Shown piece by piece: positions 51,077 to 58,612 of a stretch of 64,000 bases of DNA (within the stretch, counting starts at the first letter, position 1; each line of letters starts with the position of its first letter). Position numbers and translations under genes: made by a program. This DNA comes from JAGVSR01 sp964458265 (GTDB lineage Bacteria > Pseudomonadota > Alphaproteobacteria > Rhizobiales > Hyphomicrobiaceae): the NCBI GenBank assembly GCA_964458265.1, contig CAYWIF010000001.1, positions 263,635 through 327,634 on the forward strand, read 5' to 3'. Under the pieces are notes generated by a model. The model was not told where the DNA came from. It made no database searches and saw only the letters and a list, made by a program, of their open reading frames with translations.

Positions 51077-52171
51077 ATGCGGAGCTCGGATGTCTCCTTC
51101 GCGCCGGTGCCGTTTGGCGATCTCTCGCATTGGGTAGATGACGATCACGCGGCGGCATTCGCCGCGTTTCTCGTTTCCTCGCGGCGCCTGCTCGAGCGCG
51201 CACGCGATGGGCTTAAGCCGGACAGCCCCGAAACGCTGTTGCAGGTGGCGCGGATTGCCGTCGACGGGGCGGGGCATATTCAATCGGCGGCCGAGGCACG
51301 GACGTTCTTTGAGACGTATTTCGTGCCGCACCGGGTGGTGCATAGCGCGGCGCAGGGCTTACTGACTGGATATTATGAGCCGGTGATTCCGGGGTCGCGC
51401 ACGCCGACCGAGCGGTTCACCGTTCCGGTGCTGCGGCGGCCGGCTGATCTCGTCAATCTGGTGGCGGATTCCGAGCGTGGCGCAAAGGCCGACGCGCTGA
51501 CCCACGCGCGGCGGACAGCGACGGGGACTGAGCCCTATGCCACGCGCGAAGACATCGAAGAAGGGGCGCTGGCGGGGCAGGGACTGGAACTCGTGTGGCT
51601 GGAAGATCCGGTCGATGCGTTCTTCCTGCACGTTCAGGGCTCGGGCATTATCGCGTTCGACGACGGCAGTCAGGCGCGGATTACGTATCACGGAAAAAAC
51701 GGGCACCCCTACACGTCGGTCGGACGCTATCTCATCGATCAAGGTCTCTTTCCGGCGGATCAGATGTCGCTCGATGCGCTGAAGGACTGGTTGAAGGCGG
51801 ACCGTGCTCGCGGCATCGCGGCGATGCGACAGAACCGGTCGTATGTGTTTTTTCGCGAGTTGACGGGAGAGGCGGCCCGGTCGGCATTGGGCGCGATGGA
51901 AATTCCGCTTTCGGACGATCGCAGTCTGGCGGTGGATACGGGGTTCCATGCGCTCGGCACGCCGGTTTACGTGATGTCGCCGGCGCTGACGCACGCGGAT
52001 CGCCACGACGGCTTTTACCGGCTGATGGTGGCGCAGGACGTTGGCTCGGCCATCCGCGGGCCGGAGCGGGGCGACATCTATTTCGGTACCGGCGATCTGG
52101 CCGGGTCGAGGGCGGGCGCTACAAAGCATCCGGGCAATTTTTTGGTGCTTTTGCCCAAGGCCGTGCCGTGA
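51077..52171 (+). CDS. mltA: Membrane-bound lytic murein transglycosylase A (MltA) family
   Basis: MltA cleaves peptidoglycan with formation of 1,6-anhydromuramic acid. The 364-residue product shows GLLTGYYEPVIPGSRTPTERF (in part), the MltA domain with VDAFFLHVQGSGIIAFDDGS, and the 3D domain VDTGFHALGTPVYVM, AQDVGSAIRGPERGDIYFG with the expected catalytic aspartate. Oddly there is no N-terminal signal peptide or lipobox in this frame, so export is not explained. It follows tim44 by 24 bases and overlaps the Smr gene by four. Confidence 0.88.
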   Translation: MRSSDVSFAPVPFGDLSHWVDDDHAAAFAAFLVSSRRLLERARDGLKPDSPETLLQVARIAVDGAGHIQSAAEARTFFETYFVPHRVVHSAAQGLLTGYYEPVIPGSRTPTERFTVPVLRRPADLVNLVADSERGAKADALTHARRTATGTEPYATREDIEEGALAGQGLELVWLEDPVDAFFLHVQGSGIIAFDDGSQARITYHGKNGHPYTSVGRYLIDQGLFPADQMSLDALKDWLKADRARGIAAMRQNRSYVFFRELTGEAARSALGAMEIPLSDDRSLAVDTGFHALGTPVYVMSPALTHADRHDGFYRLMVAQDVGSAIRGPERGDIYFGTGDLAGSRAGATKHPGNFLVLLPKAVP

Positions 52172-52785
52172 CCAAGAAACCCGGTCGCGGGGGCGGCAAG
52201 AAGACTGTTCTCACCGATGAAGACCACGAGATCTGGGAACACACGGCGCGCTCGCTGTCGCCTTTGAAAAACACAAAAGGCTATGTGCTCGAGGCGCTGG
52301 AAGGCGAGGATGCGTTCGCCCAACTGTTCGCGCCGAAGACGAAGGCGAAGCAGCACGGCAAGATCGACACACCGGTGGTCGCGCAACCGCCCGTGGCGAA
52401 GAAGAAGGCCGCACCGGAGCTGAACCCTTTCGACCGCAAGAATGTCCGGAAGCTGAAACGCGGCAAGATCGAAATCGAGGCGCGGATCGATCTGCACGGC
52501 ATGCGGCAGGCGGAGGCGCATGCGGCGTTGATCCGCTTCATTCACGGGTCGGCGGCGATGGGCCGGCGGTGGGTGCTTGTCATTACGGGAAAGGGATTGC
52601 CGTCACGGTCGCGTGCCGGCGACGATGAGCGGCCGTTCGGGGAGGTGCCGCGCGGGGTGTTGAAGCGGAACGTGCCGATGTGGTTGGCCGAACCGGAGGT
52701 GCGCGGGCTGATTGTCAGCTTCACGGAAGCCGCCGTGGAGCACGGGGGGTCCGGCGCGCTTTATGTGCATTTGAGGCGGGGGTAA
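52168..52785 (+). CDS. Smr-domain (MutS2-type nuclease-like) protein
   Basis: The 205-residue product starts at GTG 52168, overlapping the mltA TGA (GTGA). The basic N-terminal region is followed by the Smr domain IEARIDLHGMRQAEAHAALIRFI, VITGKGLPS and VSFTEAAVEHGGSGALYVHLRR; DLHG and the TGKG motif are the family hallmarks. Smr proteins bind and may nick nucleic acids; the precise role of stand-alone members is unknown. The mltA-smr pair is typical of Rhizobiales. Confidence 0.9.
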   Translation: MTKKPGRGGGKKTVLTDEDHEIWEHTARSLSPLKNTKGYVLEALEGEDAFAQLFAPKTKAKQHGKIDTPVVAQPPVAKKKAAPELNPFDRKNVRKLKRGKIEIEARIDLHGMRQAEAHAALIRFIHGSAAMGRRWVLVITGKGLPSRSRAGDDERPFGEVPRGVLKRNVPMWLAEPEVRGLIVSFTEAAVEHGGSGALYVHLRRG

Positions 52786-52848
52786 GTGGGTTGGCGGCGA
52801 TTTGATCGCCGCCATTGACATAGAGGGTTCGGCAACTTCAACAGGCGA

Positions 52849-53364
52849 TCACTTACACTGCTTGCCGAGTTCCGTGAGCGCCTGGGTGAGGCCGCTGAGG
52901 GTATAGGTGTCGGTGGTTTCGGTGCCGCGAGCGCTGGTGGCGGTGACGTCAGCCTTGGAGCCTTTCTTCAAGGCTTCGACGAGTTTCAGTTCCTGGGTCG
53001 CGTCGGCGACGAAGGCGCGTTCGTCTTTGGGGAACAGGCTGAATGTGTCGGTTCCGATGGCGACGGTGACGGTCGAGTCGGGCTTCACGGGATAACCGAG
53101 TTTCACGCTGACTTCCGAGCGAATGCCGTCCTTCGGCCAGGCGGAGACGTAGAGCAGCGCGGGGCCGCGATTGGCGGTGGGCGGTTTTTTCTCCGACGGC
53201 GTCGCGGCCACGAAGCAGAGCTTGGACTCGCCCGTTGCATTCTCATAGAGGCTCCAAGTGCCGAAGGTGCCTTCGACCGTCGTTGCCTGCGCATTGGCCG
53301 AGGGCGGAGTGAGGGCTGCCAGTGCCAAGGCGGCAAGTGGAGCGAGATTGAAATTTTTGCGCAT
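52849..53364 (-). CDS. Invasion-associated locus B (IalB)-like periplasmic protein
   Basis: The 171-residue product has a signal peptide (APLAALALAALTPPSANA, cleavage near residue 26) and the IalB domain: GTFGTWSLYENATGESKLCFVAAT (in part), RGPALLYVSAWP and FSLFPKDERAFVADATQELKLVEALKKGSKADVTATSARGTETTDTYTLSGLTQAL (in part), with a conserved late cysteine. IalB was named from Bartonella; in most alphaproteobacteria its function is unknown and not pathogenic. It is a single gene between smr and the SPOUT methyltransferase. Confidence 0.85.
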   Translation of the reverse strand: MRKNFNLAPLAALALAALTPPSANAQATTVEGTFGTWSLYENATGESKLCFVAATPSEKKPPTANRGPALLYVSAWPKDGIRSEVSVKLGYPVKPDSTVTVAIGTDTFSLFPKDERAFVADATQELKLVEALKKGSKADVTATSARGTETTDTYTLSGLTQALTELGKQCK

Positions 53365-53431
53365 GGTCTCTTGCCCGGTTCTCAGTTGCGTTAGTCGGGC
53401 GCGCTGAACCAGCTGCTGCCCCTCACCCTAA

Positions 53432-53460
53432 CCCTCTCTCCGTAAAGGACGGGGAGAGGG
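53432..53460. repeat. GC-rich dispersed palindrome
   Basis: CCCTCTCTCCGT (53432-53443) pairs with ACGGGGAGAGGG (53449-53460), with one G-T wobble. It lies in 53365-53537 and resembles the repeat hairpins at 38349-38448; such elements are common between genes in Rhizobiales. Confidence 0.7.
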
Positions 53461-53537
53461 GATTTTCGTGCCGGTGCGCGACGCACATTGATTTGCGCAC
53501 TCTAGCCGTCTCTGAGCGAGCGGGAGAGACCACTTCG

Positions 53538-54128
53538 TCAGAGTTTGCGGCTTTTCCCCAGCGGTGCGTGGCTGACCGGGGCCAGCGGCGCGGCGGGGCC
53601 GCCCTCGTGAATCGGACGGTCGGCGAAGCGTGCGAGCGATTTGACGCGATCGTACATGACGATGGCGCCGGCCATTGCCACGTTGACGCAAAACGATGTC
53701 GGGATCTTGACGACATAGTCGCAGCGGGCGAGCAGCGGTTCGGACAGGGAGCCGCGCTCCGGACCCAGAATATAGGCGGCGCGCAGCGGGTGGCGAAAGC
53801 TCGGCAAATCGATCGCGCCGTCGACGAGTTCGATGCCGACCAGCTTGACGCCTTGTGGGAAGGCCATGTCTTCCAACCCATGCCAATTGTAGTGCGGAAG
53901 GTGAAGCTGACTGCGGGAGGTATCGGCGTAGGCCTCGTGGGACGAGTATTTCGCGCCGATGGTGAACGTGAAACTGGCACCGAAGGCATGGGCCGAGCGC
54001 ATGAGGTTGCCGAGGTTCAACGATTTCGACATGCGCTCCGCGCCGACGGCAAAGTAGCCGCGCGCTCTCGGCGGCCAGGATGGCGGCGGGGGCGGATAGG
54101 ATTGAGAGGGTGGCTGGTCTTGAGACAT
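53538..54128 (-). CDS. TrmH-like SPOUT RNA methyltransferase
   Basis: The 196-residue product has the SPOUT trefoil-knot signatures NLGNLMRSAHAFGAS, YILGPERGSLSEPLLARCDYVVKIPT and SFCVNVAMAGAIVMYD. ATG 54128 (MSQDQPPSQSYPPPPPSWPP, in part) begins with a Pro-rich tail; the frame continues upstream but overlaps the divergent gene. The family methylates ribose 2'-O in tRNA or rRNA; target position is unknown. Confidence 0.85.
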   Translation of the reverse strand: MSQDQPPSQSYPPPPPSWPPRARGYFAVGAERMSKSLNLGNLMRSAHAFGASFTFTIGAKYSSHEAYADTSRSQLHLPHYNWHGLEDMAFPQGVKLVGIELVDGAIDLPSFRHPLRAAYILGPERGSLSEPLLARCDYVVKIPTSFCVNVAMAGAIVMYDRVKSLARFADRPIHEGGPAAPLAPVSHAPLGKSRKL

Positions 54129-54334
54129 GGCGCACGCGGCTTCATCGTTGCAGGGTTCGTCAGATGGCGTAGCGGCTGCGGGGGACTTGCGCGCGGCGGC
54201 GAAACGTTCCACCTCATGGCATCGAGCGCTGGATTTTGTGTCCGGCGCTTGCGCCGGGCCGCCCTGCGGCCTGGTCGAGCATTCCGCCCGGCGAACAAAA
54301 GCGCCTCGGACATAGCATTTCCAGGAGATTTCGT

Positions 54335-55315
54335 ATGCGGGCGGTGCTGTGCAAGCGGCTCGATGGGCCGGAAGCACTCGTGGTCGAGGACGTGCCGGCC
54401 TCCGAGCCAGGGCCGGGCGACATCGCCGTGACGGTGCGGGCCGCGGCACTCAATTTCTTCGACACCCTCATTACGCGCGGGACGTATCAGCAAAAACCGG
54501 ACTTGCCGTTTTCGCCCTCGGGCGAGGTTGCGGGCGTCGTGGCGCGCGTGGGATCGGGTGTGACCCGGTTCAACCCCGGCGATCGCGTGGCTGCCTACAT
54601 AGGCTGGGGCGGTGCGCGTGAGGAAGTGATTGTCAATACGGATACCGCCGTTGCGATTCCGCCGGGCGTGCCCGATGAGATTGCTGCCGGAGTCTCGATT
54701 ACCTACGGGACGGCAATTCACGGCTTGAAGGATCGCGGGCGAGTCCAGCCCGGCGAATGGGTGGCGGTCACCGGGGCGGCCGGTGGAGCCGGACTGGCAG
54801 CCGTCGAGATCGCAAAGCTGCTCGGTGCGCGGGTCATCGCGGTGGCCTCGTCGGAGGAAAAGCTGGCGATTTGCCGGGATCACGGGGCGGACGCGACCAT
54901 CGATTCCGGACGGGAAGACTTGAAGGCGGCGTTGCGCGCGCGGACCGGAGGGGCCGGAGTTGATGTGATCTATGACTGCGTCGGGGGCGAGGTTGCGGAA
55001 CCGGCGATCAGGGCTCTCAAGTGGAACGGGCGGTTTCTGGTGGTCGGCTTTGCATCCGGCGACATCCCCAAGCTGCCACTCAATCTTCTGCTTGTGAAAG
55101 GCGCGTCGGCGGTGGGCGTGTTCTGGGGTGAGAGCGTCAAGCGTGATCCGGCGGGGCACCGGGCCAACATGGATTTCGTTCTGAGAGCCGTGGCGGATGG
55201 CCGGTTGAAGCCGCGAACCCATGCGGTTTTCCCGCTGGAACGCATCGTGGAGGCGATCGGCGTGCTGGAACGGCGGGAGGCGACGGGCAAGGTCGTTTTG
55301 CGGGTGTCCGGCTAG
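54335..55315 (+). CDS. Zinc-independent NADPH:quinone oxidoreductase
   Basis: The 326-residue MDR-superfamily enzyme has an N-terminal GroES-like fold (ALNFFDTLITRGTYQQKPDLPFSPSGEVAGVV, in part), a Rossmann fold with VAVTGAAGGAGLAAVEIAKLLGARVIAVASSEEKLAI (in part), and the QOR-type VDVIYDCVGG. No zinc-cysteine motif is seen. ATG 54335 is preceded by AGGAG (54323-54327). It is divergent from the SPOUT gene. Confidence 0.9.
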   Translation: MRAVLCKRLDGPEALVVEDVPASEPGPGDIAVTVRAAALNFFDTLITRGTYQQKPDLPFSPSGEVAGVVARVGSGVTRFNPGDRVAAYIGWGGAREEVIVNTDTAVAIPPGVPDEIAAGVSITYGTAIHGLKDRGRVQPGEWVAVTGAAGGAGLAAVEIAKLLGARVIAVASSEEKLAICRDHGADATIDSGREDLKAALRARTGGAGVDVIYDCVGGEVAEPAIRALKWNGRFLVVGFASGDIPKLPLNLLLVKGASAVGVFWGESVKRDPAGHRANMDFVLRAVADGRLKPRTHAVFPLERIVEAIGVLERREATGKVVLRVSG

Positions 55316-55480
55316 CTGCGTTCCGGTTTGGCACGGGCGTTGATCCGGTATTTACCGTAATGCATTGTTTTACATAGATTTTTCTCTATGCCGTTCAGGC
55401 AAAATTACCCATCGCAAGGGATGATCCCGGCAGCAGAGCATGCGGGTTGGGGTCGTTCCGTGGGGATTGTCTGGCAAGCG

Positions 55481-56506
55481 ATGAATTCGCTGTGGTGGCG
55501 GGTGGCGACAAGCTTCCTGGCCGGCAGCTTTCTGTGTCCGCCGGCGAATGCGCAGTCATTCTTCGAGACGCTGTTCGGGTTTGGCGCCCAGAAGCCCAAG
55601 GCCGAACGGGCCGCGCCGAAAACCGGGGTGCGGATGGGCACCAAGGCGCAGCCGTATTCGGTTTGGAGGGCGGAGCGGTTTCAAAGTACCGCGCCGGATG
55701 GGGATGGGTACCGGCGCGATCCGGCGTATGGCGGCAGCTATAAAACGGTCTGCGTGCGCACATGCGACGGTTACTATTGGCCGGTGAGCCGCTCCGTGAC
55801 GAGCGAGCGGTTCGCAACGGATGCACAGCGCTGTGACGCGACGTGCGCCGGCGAAGCCAAGCTCTACACGCAGCACAAAGACAGCGACGATCCAAAGTCA
55901 CTGGTTGCGCTCGACGGAACGCCATACACCGCGCTCAAGACCGCGTTTCTCTATCGCAAGACCTTGATCAGCGGCTGCGGTTGCAAGCCGGCGCCGTGGT
56001 CGGTCGTGGAGACGTACCGGCACCGTGAGTACAAGATCGCCGACGACGCAAAGAAGCTGCAACTGGCGATGACGCGCGAACGCGAGAAAGCCGAAGCGCT
56101 GCGGCGGGACAAGATCGCGCAGATCATCGCGGCGACGCGCGAGGCCGTGCGCATGGACGAGGCCGAAGAGACCACGTTCGGTGATTCCGTGGCAGCTATC
56201 GAGATTGCAACCGATCCGGCCGTGAGCGTGACGGGGTATGTTCACCTGCACGTTTTGCCCGATATGGTCGTGGATACGGAGCTGGCGGAGAGCGATTCGG
56301 CGGATCCCAAAACGGACGTGGCTGATTTGGAGGCCGCCTTCGCGGAGATTGCGGCGGCAGCGCCGGGCCGGACGGTGACGAAACCGCGCAAGGTGCGCAC
56401 CAAGACGCGAAAGCAAAAGCCCGCGCAGAGCGTACAAACCGTGTCGCTGTTCAGCGGATTGTCGATTTTCAGTTGGCCAGGCGAAGCGCAAAAGAAGCCG
56501 CGCTAG
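55481..56506 (+). CDS. DUF2865-family exported protein
   Basis: The product (341 residues from ATG 55481; the frame is open from 55388) begins with a signal peptide MNSLWWRVATSFLAGSFLCPPANAQS (in part) and has the DUF2865 core YKTVCVRTCDGYYWPVSRSV, CDATCAGEAKLYTQ and SGCGCKPAPWSVVETY with six conserved cysteines. The C-terminal half is helical and Glu/Lys-rich (DDAKKLQLAMTREREKAEALRRDKI, in part). DUF2865 is confined largely to Rhizobiales; function unknown. An upstream ATG (55388) may instead be used. Confidence 0.75.
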   Translation: MNSLWWRVATSFLAGSFLCPPANAQSFFETLFGFGAQKPKAERAAPKTGVRMGTKAQPYSVWRAERFQSTAPDGDGYRRDPAYGGSYKTVCVRTCDGYYWPVSRSVTSERFATDAQRCDATCAGEAKLYTQHKDSDDPKSLVALDGTPYTALKTAFLYRKTLISGCGCKPAPWSVVETYRHREYKIADDAKKLQLAMTREREKAEALRRDKIAQIIAATREAVRMDEAEETTFGDSVAAIEIATDPAVSVTGYVHLHVLPDMVVDTELAESDSADPKTDVADLEAAFAEIAAAAPGRTVTKPRKVRTKTRKQKPAQSVQTVSLFSGLSIFSWPGEAQKKPR

Positions 56507-56516
56507 CGATATCCGG

Positions 56517-57083
56517 TCAGTCGCCAAGGCTGGAGTGGACGTAGGTGGAGCCGCGGAGAGGAAAGGTTTCCTCGACGACATACGGACCACCGCCTGTCTT
56601 GGGCTTCGATGAAAACAGGACGAACTCTTCGACGAGGAAGGCGCGCGAGCGGTAGAGCGCTTGCGCTTGCAGAAAGCGCGTTAAATCAGGGATCGAGACG
56701 TGGCGCAGGCGTGCCAGCGTGATGTGGGGCTTGAAGGCGCGCGCTTCAGGTTGCAGTCCGGTTGAGCGGGCGGCGCGCTCGTGGGCGCGGGCCAAGGCTT
56801 CAAGCTGTGGCGATTGTCTGAGCCCCGCATAGAGAATTTTGGGATCGTTGCCGCCGAGAACGTGCACGCCCTCGATGGCAAGCTCGAAGACGTCGAGATC
56901 GATGCGCGAAAGTTCTTCGGCAAATTCGTTCGCAAGCCGGTTGTCGATATCACCGGCGAAGCGCAACGTGATGTGAAGGTTGTCCTCCTCGATCCAGGAA
57001 GCACCGGGTATTGGGACTTCCAAGCTGGACAGATCGCCTTTGATGTCGCCGGGGAGTTCAAGTCCGCTGAAGAGCCGGGGCAT
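56517..57083 (-). CDS. thpR: RNA 2',3'-cyclic phosphodiesterase (2H family)
   Basis: The 188-residue product has the two HxT/S motifs of the 2H phosphoesterase family, NLHITLRFAGD near residue 38 and FKPHITLARLR near residue 124. These enzymes open 2',3'-cyclic phosphates at RNA ends or ligate tRNA halves in vitro. It lies 10 bases from the end of the convergent DUF2865 gene and 33 bases from the arylesterase gene upstream, probably one unit with it. Confidence 0.92.
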   Translation of the reverse strand: MPRLFSGLELPGDIKGDLSSLEVPIPGASWIEEDNLHITLRFAGDIDNRLANEFAEELSRIDLDVFELAIEGVHVLGGNDPKILYAGLRQSPQLEALARAHERAARSTGLQPEARAFKPHITLARLRHVSIPDLTRFLQAQALYRSRAFLVEEFVLFSSKPKTGGGPYVVEETFPLRGSTYVHSSLGD

Positions 57084-57116
57084 GGTGGGGCCTCCTCAGG
57101 CCGCGTGCGGCGATCA

Positions 57117-57839
57117 TCAGGATTTGGATTGGATTTGTGCGCGGCGGCTTTCGACCTGCCGCAGCAGTTCCTCTACCTTGGGTAGGATGTTTTCGACGAT
57201 CCTTGCGACACCCTTGCCGTTGGGATGGAGGCCATCGTCGAGGTTTAGCGTTTTGTCGAGCGCGACGCCTTCAAGAAAAAAGGGGTAGAGGATGAGGCCG
57301 TGCTTATCGGCCAATTCCCGGTACATACTGTCGAAGTCGCGCGCGTAGTCTTCGCCCCAGTTTTTCGGGGCGATCATACCGGTGAGCAGGATCGCAATGT
57401 TGCGATCCTTGAGCTTCGTGATGATGGTGTCGAGATTGGCTTTGGCCTCGGCCGGCGATTGGCCGCGCAGGGCATCGTTGGCACCGAGTTCCAGGATGAC
57501 CGCTTCGGTGCCTTGCGGTACGGCCCAATCGAACCGTTCGAGACCAGCGGCGGTGGTGTCGCCTGAAACACCGGCGTTGGTTACGTCGACGGTGTAGCCT
57601 TTCGCGGACAGAGCTTTGGCGAGTTGAACGGGAAACGATTCACCTGGCTTCAACAGGTAGCCGGCCGTTAGGCTGTCGCCGAATGCAACGAGTTTCACAG
57701 GGGGATTGGCCTCCGCCTTCGGGAGCGCGAGCAAAAACGAGGCATTGAATACCGCGGCCACGAGCCCCAAATGCAGGGCGCGGGGTATTCGCCAGAGGCT
57801 GTTCTCGCCGATCATTTTTCCGCCTAACGACTCGTCCAT
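57117..57839 (-). CDS. SGNH/GDSL hydrolase, TesA-like arylesterase
   Basis: The 240-residue product has a signal peptide (ALHLGLVAAVFNASFLLALPKAEA, in part), then SGNH blocks: block I AFGDSLTAGY with the catalytic Ser, block III ELGANDALRG and block V DGLHPNGKG. It is most like E. coli TesA (periplasmic thioesterase/lysophospholipase/arylesterase). ATG 57839 is used; an in-frame ATG at 57815 is better placed for the signal peptide. It is divergent from the ABC exporter genes, 80 bases apart. Confidence 0.9.
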   Translation of the reverse strand: MDESLGGKMIGENSLWRIPRALHLGLVAAVFNASFLLALPKAEANPPVKLVAFGDSLTAGYLLKPGESFPVQLAKALSAKGYTVDVTNAGVSGDTTAAGLERFDWAVPQGTEAVILELGANDALRGQSPAEAKANLDTIITKLKDRNIAILLTGMIAPKNWGEDYARDFDSMYRELADKHGLILYPFFLEGVALDKTLNLDDGLHPNGKGVARIVENILPKVEELLRQVESRRAQIQSKS

Positions 57840-57919
57840 GGGGTCTCAGTCACGTATAGCCCTCATGGGCGCAAAACAAGGCATCCCCACCTTACAACGC
57901 CGTCATCGAAGGATCGCGC

Positions 57920-58612
57920 GTGCCTGCTTCCCTCATCTCACTCAAAGACGTGCATCTGACGCTCGACAGCCGGGCTGGCCCCGTAGCCATTCTGAGTGGG
58001 GTCGATCTCGACATCGAGGCCGGGCAGTCGGTGGCGATTGTCGGACCGTCGGGGTCCGGCAAGACGTCGTTGTTGATGATCCTGGCAGGATTGGAACGCG
58101 CGACATCGGGTTCCGTTGTGGTGGCCGGGCACGATTTCCAGGACCTCGGTGAAGACGATCTGGCGCGGGTACGCGGCGAGGCGATCGGCATCGTATTCCA
58201 ATCCTTTCATCTTGTGCCGACGATGACGGCGCTCGAGAACGTCGCGCTGCCGCTGGAGTTCTCGGGGCGCGACAATGCCGAAAGCATTGCACGGGCTCGG
58301 CTGGACGAGGTCGGCCTGGCGCATCGCCTCGACCATTACCCGGCGCAACTTTCGGGCGGTGAGCAGCAGCGCGTGGCACTCGCTCGGGCACTTTCGATTG
58401 AACCAAAACTCCTGCTGGCGGACGAGCCGACGGGAAATCTTGACGGCCGGACAGGACGGGGTGTGGTCGATCTTCTTTTCGGATTGAAGAAGAAGAACGA
58501 GGCGACGCTTGTTCTCGTCACACACGATGAACGGCTGGCTGCGGAATGCGATCGGGTCATTCGCATGGGCGATGGGCGCATCGTCGGCGACAAGCGGGCC
58601 AAGGCGGCATGA
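57920..58612 (+). CDS. ybbA: ABC exporter ATPase, YbbA/LolD-like
   Basis: The 230-residue product is a complete ATPase with Walker A GPSGSGKTS (about residue 42), the signature LSGGEQQRVALARAL, Walker B LLADEPTGNLD and the H-loop LVTHD. It starts at GTG 57920, preceded by AAGGA, and overlaps the following permease gene by four bases. The tesA-ybbA-ybbP order equals that of E. coli. Partner permease and the direction of transport (export of small amphiphiles or peptides) come from family knowledge. Confidence 0.92.
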   Translation: MPASLISLKDVHLTLDSRAGPVAILSGVDLDIEAGQSVAIVGPSGSGKTSLLMILAGLERATSGSVVVAGHDFQDLGEDDLARVRGEAIGIVFQSFHLVPTMTALENVALPLEFSGRDNAESIARARLDEVGLAHRLDHYPAQLSGGEQQRVALARALSIEPKLLLADEPTGNLDGRTGRGVVDLLFGLKKKNEATLVLVTHDERLAAECDRVIRMGDGRIVGDKRAKAA

